Origin: Locusta migratoria
Lineage: Eukaryota; Arthropoda; Insecta; Orthoptera; Acrididae
NCBI GenBank assembly: GCA_026315105.1
Contig: CM048744.1
Span: forward strand, 931,177,503-931,241,502
Direction: 5' to 3'
DNA length: 64,000 nucleotides
Numbering within the stretch: position 1 is the stretch's first letter; every line of letters begins with the position of its first letter. A program made the translations under genes and the position numbers. Under the pieces are notes generated by a model. The model had not been told where the DNA came from. It saw only the letters and a program-made list of their open reading frames with translations, and searched no databases. This document shows, piece after piece, positions 1 to 10,719 of the stretch.

Positions 1-1234
1 AACTGACTTCCCTAGTTACTTTTATAAAATAACTATGTTGCTCCTTTTACGAAGCAAATCACTTTTTCTGTTTGAATGTTTTGTCTTGCGATGAAACCGC
101 CATAGAGCGAGCATAGGCGCTAGACAAAGACCTTATGTACTGCGTGTGTTCAGCAGAAAATATTGCTGATCATGATGTCTACAGTTGGTAAAAATGATTG
201 ATTAAATGTAATGTCTCTGTGTGTAAACTTCGAGAAAGTAATTGTAGAATGTAATACTAGGGCTGAAAATTAATAAATCTGTGTCAAGCTCTTCATTGCA
301 CTTATGTGCGTATTTTTATATTGTACTTGCACTACACCTGAGTAGATAGCTCAGACTTCAAAACTATTTGATCAAATTCTTGATGTGGAATTCGTAGTTA
401 TTCTACACTGTTCCATGTATCTGTTTACGGAACCTGTTGTTTCTGAAAATGTTCCTGTAGGTACTTACGTCGTTTTGCAAATTCACTATTCATATTGAAG
501 TTTTTAAACGCAATTGCCCCATATGCAAAGAAAACAAGGAACAGACTGGTGTAACACATTTTGGGATAGACCTGCTTCGCTTGTAATAATTGAAGCTTAA
601 ACTCGAGTTTCCATTTAAAAAATCCTATTGTAGGACATGTGAAACACATCATACAAGCCAAAATATAAAATTATGCTGCCATGCATAACGATAGTACGTG
701 GAATTCTTTCCATAGTATAACACTGAGTGAGTACTTTTAAGCACCGTCAAATGGGGTAATTTCGGACTGTGGTATATCTGCCCTTTCGCGCTGCATAGCA
801 ACATTTGCCGCCCACTTTCGCTTTCGTCCACTTATTAAGTGAGAAACTGTATATTCGCATTCCGCGACTGTATAGTCTTATGTAAACATTGATAACTACC
901 TGATTAACAGTCTCGAGGTTTAAATTTCACGTAATATCGAGGATTGGAAATTTCCTATTGTCCCGACAAGCGGAAAAGTGTACTAACTGCATTTGTCATC
1001 CAGGTCATAAGCAACTTTATGTATCTCAGGTAAATACCGGTGCATATCGACTTTTCTGTTTTTAGGGTTTTTTATTCCTGCTACATACACCCTCCAACTT
1101 CACTGACAAAGAATGAAATCTTAAGACAACTTATGGAAATAATGGTGAAAACAACCTCAAAACAGTCTGGGATCGCCACGTTTGATAGAACTCTACTTAT
1201 CAATGTGCTTAACAAAAAATAAATTTTAGATCAT
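1..1234. other. No recognisable gene
   Basis: AT-rich sequence with only short frames. A short plus-strand frame at 1040-1222 has no family signature that I recognise. It lies just upstream of the hAT relic and could be decayed 5' sequence of that element. Nothing else can be supported. Confidence 0.4.
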
Positions 1235-2398
1235 TGCTGGAGGACCCTCAAGAGAAAAAAATAGGGAGGAAATGGGAGTCTGGTGCATCAAAAAGAACAA
1301 AGGCTGACACACCAAGCTATGAGTTTGAGCATGTTGAAATTTCTGAAGAAACCTACTTCAGGTGAATCTGCTAGACAGGCCTCTAATGAATCTGTCCTTC
1401 AAGTTTCTGTAGTCGCTGAAACAGAACCGGGTCGATTAAATCTGATATCCTTTCTGATACACCAGAATTGGGTGAAACTGCTGTTATCCAATATTCTGAG
1501 CCGAATAAGGAGTTAAGATGTGAAAATATTTGTGATTCAGAAAATCGAGAGAACATTTTGCATAAAAGTCATTTACAGAATTAGATCTGGGGAAGTGGGT
1601 ATTTCCAGTAACAGATACACAGCATCATGACTTTATTCAAAATGGTCCTTAATAAAACCTCGAGAAATCTGATGAGAGTTACCCCAAAGACGAAAATAAG
1701 ACATTTTACTAAATTTCATTTTACTAGAAAATTGAGTAACGGTGTAGAGCAATATCGCAGGTGGTTTGACTCCACATCTCAAGATAGAGTTATTGCTTTT
1801 CATGCAGACACAAATGGTAAATGAAGGCTTTTGTGACTGGAAAGATCTGTGTAGGAACAAAGTCAAGGACACATGTATTGTATGATTAAATGGATGGAAT
1901 TCTATAAAGAAATCAAATATGGGAAAACAGCAGATAAGGAAAATGAGAGACTGATTAGGGAATCACAAAAGTATTGATGTAACTTGTTTGAAAGATTGAT
2001 CGATACTATCAACTACTTAGCCTCACACATTCTGGCATTTAGAGGTAATTGAGAATCCCTTAATCTGAATGATACTGGAAACAGTGGAATTTTTATTGAC
2101 CTACTAAACTGTTATCCAAATATAATCTAACACTAAAAGAGCACTTGCAGCGCATTAATGAAAAGCAACTTCCTCAGCATTATTTGTGCCACAAGATCCA
2201 AAATGAATTAATTTCATTAGTGTCAAAATATGTCATTAACGAAATTGTAAAAAGAGTCAAAGCAGCTTTGGCAATTCCTCAGTTGCAAAGATAGAGGAAC
2301 ACTTTGTTGGGTTTATTGCCGTTGCAGAACCAACAGGAGAGTATTTAACAAATGCAATTTTAAAGGGACAAGAAAATAATGCTCTAGATATATATATA

Positions 2399-2446
<48 letters not shown>

Positions 2447-3500
2447 GTTGAGGACAGGGATATGATAACGGCGCCAATATGGTTGGCATTAATAAAGGTG
2501 TTAAAATACTCAATATTAATCCACGAGCATTCTTGGATTTTACTATTAACAGATGCAGATAACTCGTCTACAACGGCTACAACATTTTTCGGTTTCATTA
2601 ATAAAATTCATGTGGTCTTTACAAGGTCTAGCAAGCGTTGGGAACTTATAAAAACTAAATTAAAATTGATATTGAAACAAGATGGGAAAGCAAAATCGGA
2701 GCACTAAAAGCAAGCCTATATTATTCCAATTTGATGTTGTCATCGAATGCAGTCTTGAACGAAATGTAACTTCTGAGTTTATTGTTGCAATACACGTGTT
2801 GTACGAGATTTTACTACGTGTGAACAATATAAACAAACAATGTCAGTCTGTTCAAGTGAACTGAAAGTAGGTGTAGACTTTTTACGTTCATTTCGTGACT
2901 GGATTCAAGAATTCCGTATTACAGGATTTGAAACTTGCGTTGCAGAACCTCCATTGTAGGTAGAAAAAAAGTAATTACAAAATTGCGCCTGAGTTTAAAA
3001 AGAAAAGAATAGCACAAACAAAAATGAATGTTTGATTCCGAACTGATTGACGAACCGATACAATCAGCTGAAATGCAGTCAGAATTGTTTTAATACAATA
3101 ATGGATTATGAAATAGTAGACAGTGAATGTCGATTCAAAGCGCTCGAAGAATATTTTGACCGATTTGGTTTTATTTATGATATCAATCATTTGAAACCTC
3201 TATCGAAGGAGGACCTTTTCAAGCATTGTACTGATTTATGTCTGATACTCCGAGAAGGCGAAAATAGTGACATACAGCCTTTAGAACTTTTCGAAGAACT
3301 CAGCTCTTAAAATCCAATCCATTAGACTCAATCAAAGACGCAAAACGTTTTCTTCAGTACTTTTTAGAAAACAATTTGGAAGAAGTGTATCCAAATGTTT
3401 ATATAACAATCATAACCAGTTACACAGTTCCCAGCTAGTATTAATTATGATGTGATCTTAAAAAAATTCAGTGAGGCGAAAAGCCGAAAAGTTTCTCTGT
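1235..3500 (+). pseudogene. hAT transposase relic (ZMYM/TTF-type zinc-finger class)
   Basis: Conceptual translation across all three plus frames gives the usual block order of the large hAT-type transposases annotated as zinc finger MYM or TTF-type proteins. An N-terminal block near 1626-1820 has the 'KLSNGVEQYRRWF' pattern. A helical block near 1880-2060 resembles the W..F/EL..LRE..YW..LF.R segment. Then come NSGIF..LL and LKEHL (about 2080-2150), a block with SSTTATTFFGFINK and the SSKRWELIK motif (2560-2680), and the C-terminal dimerisation block FKALEEYFDRFGFIYDIN..PL (3130-3190) through LEEVYPNVYI (about 3400). These transposases act on DNA in the nucleus. Many stops and frameshifts and a poly-A tract at 2402-2444 show that it is dead. 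I did not find terminal repeats, so the element ends are uncertain. Confidence 0.72.
2388..2444 (+). repeat. (TA)n followed by poly-A tract
   Basis: A short TA run leads directly into about 43 adenines inside the hAT relic. This could be the tail of a very short retroposed fragment or a simple expansion. It creates artificial poly-Phe frames on the minus strand. Confidence 0.9.
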
Positions 3501-3639
3501 TTTAATTTGGGTTTGTTTATTGTAATTTTTGTCATTGCAATAATAATTGTATTTATGCTAATAAAAATTTAGTATAATTATTGCTGTATAATTCAGCTCA
3601 TTTTATTTAACATTTTCATTCTTACCCGAGTTCGCCAAC

Positions 3640-4170
3640 GCCCAATTTTCGTCTAGCGCCGCCACTGCCTCCACCCGCCCCCCAGATGGTTGGGAGAACC
3701 TCTTCCTTTGTTGCTCCCAAACCTCCAACTTTGGGAGCAATTCTCTCCCAAACACCGGGGACATTGGTCCCCACCCCCGAGCCACAGAAGGAGCAGCCCC
3801 CTCTGGCTCCTCTCGCAAGGAAGGGATCGCTTGCATCCCATCCTTCCTCGGCGAGTTGCAGACAGTGCCAACGGAGGCTGGTCCTAGGGCCTCGAGGTCA
3901 TCCTCAGTCCCGGAGACTGAGTCAACGAAGCCCACCAAACGTGAGAAGCAGAAGGAGCAGCGAGAGACACAGAAAAAGAAAAGTAGTGAAAAGATAGAAA
4001 CCACGGTAGTTCCTGCGCTACCGCCCCATACCTCCGCCTCTTAACGACGAGGTAGAGGTTACAGCGTCCCCTGAGGACCTGAATTTCGACGGTATGTCAG
4101 ACACAATGGACATTGATCAAACAGCCTCAGCAGCAGTGAAAACAACTAGTCCTGAGGTATAAAAGCCCTT
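3640..4170 (+). pseudogene. LINE ORF1 (gag-like), C-terminal part
   Basis: GC-rich, proline-, serine- and charge-rich translation that switches between two plus frames (3686-3997 and 3856-4044). It ends in a Lys/Glu/Arg-rich tail (KREKQKEQRETQKKK) and an acidic stretch before a stop near 4160. Position directly before the endonuclease and this low-complexity basic tail fit the end of an I-type ORF1 nucleic-acid-binding protein. No CCHC knuckle is visible in the remaining part, so the N-terminal two thirds are missing. Identification rests mainly on context. Confidence 0.5.
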
Positions 4171-4196
4171 CTTAGTACCTCATCTCTTCCCAGACC

Positions 4197-4900
4197 ATCC
4201 TCCAGTGGAATTGCGGTGGTTTTTTCCGACACGTGGCTGAATTACGGCAACTTTTAAGCACCACACCTGCTTTCTGCATTGGTTCCCGGAAATGCGGACC
4301 CTGCCCTTCGTGAGTACAGGGGATACTACAAATGTCGCAGTGTTTATCGTAGGGCGTCAGGTGGAGTCCATGTCTACATCCTTACCTCTGTTAATAATGA
4401 ACCCGTGCCCCTTCAGACACCATTAGAAGCTGTGGCCATCAGAGTAAGAATACCATATGACGTAACTCTCTGGAGCTTATATCTCCCACCAGATGATGTT
4501 GTACCACCAAACATATTAGCTGCACTGATATTCCAACTCCCACCACCATTTTTACTCTGGGCGATTTTAACATCCACAACCCCTTGTGGGGTGGTGCCAT
4601 AGCCAGTGGCCGTAGCAGAGATGTTGACACCTTAATATCCCAGCTCGATCCCAGCCTCTTAAACACTGGTGCCCTTACACACTTCAGTGTGGTGCACGGC
4701 ACTTTCTCGGCTATTTACTTGTGGTTTGCAACCCTGGCCTCTTACCATCTGTCAACTGGAGGACGTATGACGATTTCTGTGATAGTGACCACTTTCCTAT
4801 CTTTCTGTCACTACCGCATCATCCATGCCCAGGACGCTCCCCTCGATGGGCTTTAAATATGGCAAACTGTGATGACTTTCGATCTGCTGCCACTCTTGAA
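4197..4900 (+). pseudogene. LINE AP-type endonuclease domain
   Basis: Translation starts with ILQWNCGG (about 4205), the conserved endonuclease opening. After frame changes it continues through SVNNEPVPLQTPLEAVAIRV, LLGDFN.HNPLWGG (about 4557-4590, the catalytic GDFN segment) and CDSDHFPIF (about 4780-4805, the SDH catalytic motif). This domain nicks target DNA to prime reverse transcription. It runs over several frames, for example 4279-4602 and 4584-4856, so it is inactive. The segment is followed by the inverted patch, where the sense reading is interrupted. Confidence 0.75.
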
Positions 4901-4913
4901 CCTCTCCTGAAGG

Positions 4914-5171
4914 AGACGGCAACTAAGTGCTGACGTCGAGAAAAGGCTGTCCGGATGGCGGACTCAAGAGGGACCAGGTTATCCAAGACTGAGCGCCCCT
5001 GACGGAAACCACCTTGGCATGGAGCCAGTAGGCCCCATGATTCAAGCACCCAACACAACCGCCGTGGACCACACTGAAGTGCGTGGGGCACCAGTGTTTA
5101 AGAGGCAGAGATCGAGCTGGGATATTGTCTCAACATCTCTGCCATGGCCACTGGCTAAGGCACCACCCCAT
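4914..5171 (-). mobile_element. Inverted patch of the same LINE family (RT piece joined to endonuclease piece)
   Basis: 4914-5064 is the reverse complement of sequence equivalent to 5868-6012 (RT region with the GFRQGRSVLDNLVPLES stretch). 5065-5171 is the reverse complement of sequence equivalent to about 4575-4700 (the WGGALASGHGRDV stretch). Read on the minus strand this is endonuclease directly joined to RT, with the roughly 1.2 kb between them missing. The patch differs from the local sequence at many positions, so it came from a different copy. Local sense coding resumes at 5172. Confidence 0.85.
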
Positions 5172-6570
5172 TGTATATGCTGTTGAGCACACAATCCCTC
5201 GTTCATCCAGATGCTACCCGAGAAAGACAGTGCCTTGGTGGTCATCAGAAGTTGCGGACATCATCCGAAACTGTAGGCATGCTCTTCAGCACCATAAGCG
5301 ACACCCATCGCTCGATACTCTAATCGCGTTTAAATGGTTCTGAGCTCGTGCTTGGCAGATAATACAGAGGCACAAACAGGAATGTTGGGTGAGGTACGTC
5401 TCCACCATAGGGTCGCGTACCTCCCATCCCCAAGTCTGGAAGTAGATCCGACGCCTGTATGGATACGAGACCCAGGCAGCAATTCCTGCAATCTCTATAC
5501 GGAGCACGGATCACGGCGCCATCTCCGAGGCTTTTTCCGAAAAACCGCTTTCATTCACCACACGCCACCAAGAGTTGTATAATGCTCCGTTTAGTGAGTG
5601 GGAGTTTCTCAGTGCCCTTGCGCACTGCCCCAGGGCCAGACAGAATCCAAAATCAGATGTTGAAGCATCTATCTGACGCTTCTAAGAGACATGTTCTAGC
5701 CTTGTTTAATTGGATCTGGAGCGGAGGTGTCTTTCCGTCACAGTGGCGGGAGAGTACCATCGCTGTGGTGCTTAAGCTGGGTAAAAACCCACTAGACGTG
5801 GACAGTTATCTGCCAATAAGCCTTACAAATGTCCTGTGTAAACTGCTAGAACGCATGGTAAGTTGGCGGTTGTGTTGGGTGCTAGAATCCTGAGGACTGT
5901 TGGCTCCATGCCAATGTGGTTTCCATCAGGGGCGCTCGGTCTTGGATAAGCTGGTCCCTCTTGAGTCCGCCATCCGGACAGCCTTTTCTCGACGTCAGCA
6001 CTTGGTTGCCGTCTATTTTGACTTGTCAAAGGCATACGACACGACCTGGCGACACCACAGCCTTACCACCTTTCATGGCTCAGGACTTCGGGGCCCACTC
6101 CCACTTTTTATCTAAAATTTTTTAACTCTACGTACCTTCCATGTACAGGTTGGGGCATTCCATAGCTCCTTACATACTCAGGGGAATGGGGTCCCCCAGG
6201 GCTCGGTATTGAGTGTCCCTCTATTTTTAGTTGCCATTAATAGCCTAGCAGCAGCAGTCGGGTCGTCAGTATGACCTTAATTGTATGCTGACGACTTCTG
6301 CATATATTTTAGCTCTTCTAGCATGTGTGTTGATGAACGCCAGCTGCAGAGCGCCATACGCAAGGTGCAGACATGGGCCCTCTCCCATAGGTTTCAGTTC
6401 TCGGCTGCCAAGACATGCGTTATGCACTTTTGTCGGCGTCGGACTGTCCACCTACATCCAGAGCTTTATATTAACGACCAACTACTCACTGTAGTAGAAA
6501 CTCACAGTTTCTTAGGACTGGAATTTGATGATCGGCTAACGTGGATACCACATTCGCCAGCTTAAGTAGA
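5172..6570 (+). pseudogene. LINE reverse transcriptase domain
   Basis: After the linker (AVEHTIPRSSR.YPRKTVPWW, about 5180-5245) the translation shows RT blocks. These are AP.PDRIQNQMLKHL (5625-5670), FPSQWRESTIAVVLKLGKNP (5735-5795), the FRQGRSVLDKLVPLES equivalent (5920-5965), FDLSKAYDTTW (6018-6050, catalytic Asp), GVPQGSVLS (about 6190) and YADDFCIYF (6283-6310, catalytic ADD). The pieces lie in different plus frames and are separated by frameshifts and stops, so no enzyme can be made. The order and motifs are unambiguous for a LINE RT. Confidence 0.85.
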
Positions 6571-6689
6571 AGTGCTGGCGGCACCTCAACGTCCTCCGGT
6601 GCCTTAGCAGTACCACTTGGGTTGCAGATGGCAGTATCCTTCTGTACTGTTACAAAGCCCTTGTTCTGTCACATCTCGACTACGAGAGT

Positions 6690-7876
6690 GTGGTACATGG
6701 TTCCACATCGCCCTCAGCGCTACAGCTTGTGGATCCTATAAACCCCTGCGGCGTTCGACTCGTGACAGGGTCTTTCAGGACAATCCCTGTGGAGGCTGGG
6801 GTGCCTCCTTTGCGAATCAGGCAGCAACAACTGCTGGCAAATTATGCAGTCCACGTGTATGGTATGCCTACTCATCCCAACTACCGTCTCCTTTTTCGAA
6901 ACAGAGTACTCCAGATACCAGAATGGCGCCCGAGATCGGGCTTGACGGTCAGTGTCCACGTTCGGTCTCTTATGAGTGAATTGGAGTCTTTTCCTTTGCT
7001 ATCTTTGTTTAAATTCCAGTCGTCTACACCACCATGGTGTCTACCTCGCCCTCTACTTCAACTGGACTTCACAGAACGCTCCAAACGCACCGTTCACCCG
7101 GAGGCACTTCACGGGAAATTTCTGTCAATTCTAGATGGGTACCAGGACTCCACAGTAATCTTCACTGATGGCTCGAGGGCAGACGGTTGTTTTGGCTTTG
7201 CTTATACACCTGCCAGACGTAAGGAACTGCATTCCCTGCCAGATGGCTGCAGTATATTCACTGCAGAGCTGGTAGCCATCCTTTGTGCAGTGATCACATT
7301 CGTTCCTGCTCTGGGGAGTCTTTCCTCATATGCAGTGACTCCCTAAGCAGTCTACAAGCCCTTGATCAGTGCTTACCTCGCCATCCCTTGATTAAGGCCA
7401 TCCAAGAATCACTGTACGCCATCGATCGCTGTGGGCGGTCGGTAGTATTTGTTTGGACACCAGGGCACATTGGGATAGCTGGAAACGAGATGGCCGACAG
7501 GTTAGCGAAATAGGCTAACCACAAAGCAATCCTGGATATAAGTATCCCAGCTCCTGACATCTGTTCGCTATTACATAGTCGTGTTCTTGGTCTGTGGAGT
7601 ACAGAACGGCGTACCCTATGGACGCCCAACAAATTGCGACTAATAAAGGTGACAATCAATGTGTGGAGGTCCTCTATGCAGAAGCCTCGCAGAGATTCTG
7701 TCGTCCTCTGCATTGGCCATACTTGGCTTACGCACTACCATATTCTCCGTCGCGAGGATCCTCCTCACTGTCGATGTGGTGCGCCTTTGACAGTCGCCCA
7801 CATCTTATTCGAATGCCCAACCTTCGCTCCTCAGAGGCGGACTTTTAAACTTCCTGACTCCTTGCAACTTGTTTAG
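6690..7876 (+). pseudogene. LINE RNase H domain and C-terminal Cys/His segment
   Basis: A frame at 6690-7346 contains VIFTDGSRADGCFGFAY (catalytic Asp of RNase H) and CSIFTAELVAILCA (catalytic Glu). A second frame at 7283-7513 continues FLICSDSLSSLQAL (catalytic Asp) and VWTPGHIGIAGNEMADRLAK (the H..I.GNE.AD motif). A third, 7634-7876, gives WLTHYHILRREDPPHC.CG..LTVAHILFECP, the Cys/His segment that follows RNase H in I-type elements. This activity removes the RNA template strand during cDNA synthesis. Two frameshifts break it. Confidence 0.85.
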
Positions 7877-8214
7877 GTGACAATGCCTCTGTGGCTGATT
7901 CTGTTTTAACTTTTATTCGTAACAGTGGATTCTACAATTCGATCTGACGTTATTGAGTATGCTTTATCTAATTATTCTGCACCTGCTTAGTATTTTTAGG
8001 CAGGTGATTTTAATGTGTTGCAGAGTGGCTGGACGTTCTACTTTTTCTGTGTGAAAACCCATCCTGGATACTCTGGTCTTCTCTTTTAAAACTCTTCTTT
8101 CTTCCTTTTAGTTGATTCTTTGATTTCTGACATTTTCCATCTACAGTTTGATGTAGTTTAACACGTTATGTTCTATTTTAGCGCTCTGTTATGTTGTCTG
8201 TGTGATTGGAAAAA

Positions 8215-8265
8215 GGGACTGATGACCATAGTAGTTTGGTCCCTTTCAAACCCCAACCAACCCAT
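8215..8265 (+). other. LINE 3' terminal hairpin and CCAA tail
   Basis: GGGACT (8215-8220) can pair with GGTCCC (8238-8243), with TGATGACC at the 5' side of the loop. The element then ends in CCCCAACCAACC. The same stem-loop pattern occurs in the tails of the SINEs in this window. It is therefore a likely recognition structure for this LINE's reverse transcriptase; that role is inferred. Confidence 0.6.
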
Positions 8266-8267
8266 CA

Positions 8268-8412
8268 TCAGTCCCTAGTCTTACAAACAAATTAAAATTA
8301 TACCAAGGAAAAAAGGCACACCCATGCCGAGGGCGGACTCGAACCTCCGGCGGAGCGACTGCCCAGTCCGTAGCATGACGCCTTAAACCATGCGGCCACT
8401 CCCCGGCGGCAG
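8268..8412 (-). mobile_element. tRNA-derived SINE, 3' truncated
   Basis: On the minus strand there is a tRNA-like head with a box A-like GTGGCCGCATGG and box B GGTTCGAGTCC, then a short body and the start of the tail TTTGTAAGACTAGGGACTGATGA. The tail stops abruptly against the 3' end of the I-like LINE. The head differs clearly from the abundant SINE family A, so it is another subfamily. Confidence 0.75.
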
Positions 8413-8559
8413 CGAGTCTTTCCCGCCACATCTTCTATGGTATGTATTTTATCCTCCTCTTCTTCGTCTGCTTATTTCGTCGAGTAGCCTACTGTTAACC
8501 TTCCTATTGTGTTCGAAACACACACACATTTTGAATGGTTCAGTTAGACCCGCAATTAA

Positions 8560-8580
8560 AAATATATATATATATATATT
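8560..8580 (+). repeat. (AT)n microsatellite
   Basis: Pure TA dinucleotide run inside the piggyBac-like element, close to its left end. Confidence 0.9.
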
Positions 8581-8611
8581 CTTCGATGATACTGTAATTC
8601 AAAATATGTTT

Positions 8612-8925
8612 TGTATCCAGAATGAAACTTTCACTCTGCAGCGCAGTGTGCGCTGATATGAAACAACGTGGCAGAACTTGAGACCTTTGCCTTTCGTCGC
8701 GGGCAAGCGCTCTACCAACTAAGCTATCCCGACACGACTCACGATGTCGCCTCACAACTTTATACTTCCGCCAGTACCTCGCCTCCTACTTTCCAAAGTT
8801 CACAGAAGTGTGTCGTGTCGAGATAGCTCAGTCGGTAGAGCGTTTGCTCGCGAAAGGCAAAGGTCCCAGGCTCGAGTCCCGGTTCCGGTACACAATTTTA
8901 ATCTGCCAGGAAGTTTCAATGTCTA
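8612..8925. mobile_element. Foldback repeat with two inverted tRNA-like arms
   Basis: The left arm (8612-8737) read on the minus strand and the right arm (8815-8920) on the plus strand are both tRNA-like. Each has GATAGCT(T/C)AGT(T/C)GGTAGAGCG (box A) and a GGCAAAGGTC segment. The right arm keeps box B (GGCTCGAGTCC) and the 3' extension TTTTAATCTGCCAGGAAGTT. The left arm begins with CACTCTGCAGCGCAGTGTGCG and its box B is eroded. I recall this paired arrangement as a common repeat in locust genomes. It is nested in the piggyBac element and followed by poly-A. Confidence 0.65.
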
Positions 8926-8932
8926 GCATGTG

Positions 8933-8937
<5 letters not shown>

Positions 8938-8978
<41 letters not shown>

Positions 8979-9010
8979 AAATAAAAAAAATAAATAAAAA
9001 AACAAAACAA
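8938..9010 (+). repeat. Poly-A tract
   Basis: About 40 adenines followed by A-rich AAATAAA-type sequence immediately 3' of the foldback repeat. It is consistent with a retroposition tail or with simple expansion. Confidence 0.9.
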
Positions 9011-9429
9011 AAACAGGCCATCGATTAGTACATCTTTCACATGAATAAGTACTGGCGACTATCTGTCGTTGTGTACTCATGTTTGCCAGAAATTAAAAAT
9101 AAAGGAAAATAAACTAAACTGAAATGAACGTCCACAGAAAAAATGTCATAAGGAAATATAATACAACGTAAAAATCTCTATAGGTAAAAGGTAAAAAGAG
9201 GCGATGAATGATATAGGTTATCTTTCTAGAGAGTATAACGAGGAAAACCACTGGAAAGTCTTTCCCAGCACTTCATTCCCCACCACAAAAATCAACTTTG
9301 GCTGAAACGAGTTTGAAACCCAAAACCACAGTGGTGACCATCCTGCATGTTAGACACTAGACTACTACACATCACTGTAATGATAACGGTACAATCGTAA
9401 AATACGGATAAGTATATTACATTTATTAT

Positions 9430-9720
9430 GCTCACATTGCTTTTGACACAGCTGGAGGATTTATAGACCACGCTGTACCACTGCACGACGTATATACATT
9501 TCCAATTACGCTGGTTTCTATAGACAACAAAATCACGCTTTCATCTCCTTCGATCACATCACTCTCCTCACTTCTAATTGATTTATCATCACCACTTGAA
9601 CTGTCGTCAGAATGTGGATCATTGACATCTTCTATTTCGACATATGACTTTCCAACGGTTCATCACTTAGAAACCGACTAGCCATGTGGAAAAAATCAGA
9701 CTGTATATGCAGTCGTTATA
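9430..9720 (-). pseudogene. piggyBac transposase, N-terminal fragment
   Basis: The minus-strand translation starts near 9690 with MASRFLSDEPLES. After one frameshift it gives an acidic stretch (EDVNDPHSDDSSSGDDKS), then SIETSVIGNVYTS.SGT.WS.NPP. An acidic N-terminus followed by a S.dG..W...PP segment is the usual opening of piggyBac transposases. The catalytic region is absent. Its position inside TTAA-bounded inverted repeats supports the assignment. Confidence 0.6.
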
Positions 9721-10039
9721 AAGTCCCACAACAATGTGAAATACCTCTGAGCAATTTTAGACCATACGACAACAATCATAGTATTTATAACAATTTATTC
9801 GTAGAAACTAAATAAAAATTTCCTCCGGGGTCTAAAAGACCCATTCACAATAAGTGTGTCAGAGCTACGTATCTGTGAAAGTATTTTACATTTTGAAACG
9901 AAAATTGAGGCTAACGTAAGTAATAATTTATTTGAGGAATACATAACGCCATGTTGCAAAATAAATCACACTTAGAGGTGTATGCTAATTTTAGTAAACG
10001 AACTGGGTCAGTTAGACCCATTCACAATAGGAAGGTTAA

Positions 10040-10501
10040 TTAATACAGCGCCTAAACTAATTCGTTCTCTTCACCTGTCATACTGTTGCTCTCGATGCAA
10101 CTACATAGTTTGAAATGTTTGTTCATTGTTGCCATTTCAGCGTATCAGATGATGCGAATATATAGTAGTACAAAGCAGGCAGTTTTCACGGCAAAACGAA
10201 CAACATGAAACTGACCTTTCTTGAGATGGAAGTTTGAAAATGAACTTTTGGTGAAAATGAAGATGCTGTGGACAATTTCTTTAATAATGCAATAATTGTG
10301 TATTATTGTATTTAATTATTGATTGACATTAAAGCTTGTTTTCTTTCCACATGTGTAAGGTTCATTAAGGATTTACAAATGAGTCAGAATTATAATTTTA
10401 AAAGTAATTGTAAAAATAACTGTAAAGGTACTTGTAACTGATAGTTACTTTCTATGTATAGTAATTATAACTGTAACTAAGTTACCTTTCAGGAAAGTAA
10501 C
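10040..10501. other. No gene seen
   Basis: AT-rich sequence. From about 10400 it is rich in GTAACT/AGTTAC words, a low-complexity stretch that became the target of the adjacent SINE insertion. Confidence 0.5.
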
Positions 10502-10517
10502 TTTAACTGTAACTTAG

Positions 10518-10703
10518 CCGGCTGCGGTGGCCAAGCGGTCTGCGGCGCGCCAGTCCCGTTCGGCACGGCCACTACGGTCGGGGGTTCGAATCCCCCTTCG
10601 GGCATGGATATTTGTGCCGTCCTTAAGGTAAGGTGGTTCATAAGTAGTTTGTAAGTTTAGGGACTGATGACCCCGTAGTTAAGTCCCATAAGCTCTACAA
10701 ACA
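10518..10703 (+). mobile_element. SINE family A, full length, with 16-bp target duplication
   Basis: The tRNA-like head has TGGCCAAGCGGTC (box A) and GGGTTCGAATCCC (box B). The body includes GGGCATGGATATTTGTGCCG. The tail is GGGACT..TGATGACC..AGTCCC (10660-10687) followed by ACAAACA. The duplicated target TTTAACTGTAACTTAG is at 10502-10517 and 10704-10719. The head resembles a Leu/Ser-type tRNA. Family A is the commonest SINE in this window. Confidence 0.95.
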
Positions 10704-10719
10704 TTTAACTGTAACTTAG

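Larger units (their letters stand above)
3640..8265 (+). mobile_element. I-like non-LTR retrotransposon (LINE), degenerate
   Basis: Plus-strand LINE remnant with the order ORF1 C-terminus, AP endonuclease, reverse transcriptase, RNase H, and a C-terminal zinc-knuckle-like segment, then about 390 bp of 3' UTR ending in a GGGAC/GTCCC hairpin and a CCAACCAACC tail. An RNase H domain behind the RT and the CRCG..H..FECP segment are typical of the I group (I/LOA-like) rather than Jockey, CR1 or RTE. Coding capacity is broken by many frameshifts and by a 258-bp inverted patch at 4914-5171. The 5' end is not defined; GC-rich ORF1 sequence begins near 3640 beside the hAT 3' flank. Confidence 0.8.
8499..10035. 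mobile_element. Defective piggyBac-like DNA transposon
   Basis: The termini are a perfect 13-bp inverted repeat, CCTTCCTATTGTG (8499-8511 and 10023-10035). Each is flanked by the target TTAA (8495-8498 and 10036-10039), the target site that piggyBac duplicates. Just inside both ends are near-palindromic GGGTC-type motifs (GGTTCAGTTAGACCC at about 8534, GGGTCAGTTAGACCC at about 10005, and GGGTCTAAAAGACCC at about 9818). The interior keeps only the N-terminal part of a transposase on the minus strand and has gained a tRNA-bearing foldback and a long poly-A tract. It is non-autonomous. Confidence 0.8.

Noticed and set aside
2257..2598. 113-residue minus frame with a long poly-Phe run
   Set aside because: Caused by the poly-A tract at 2402-2444 inside the hAT relic.
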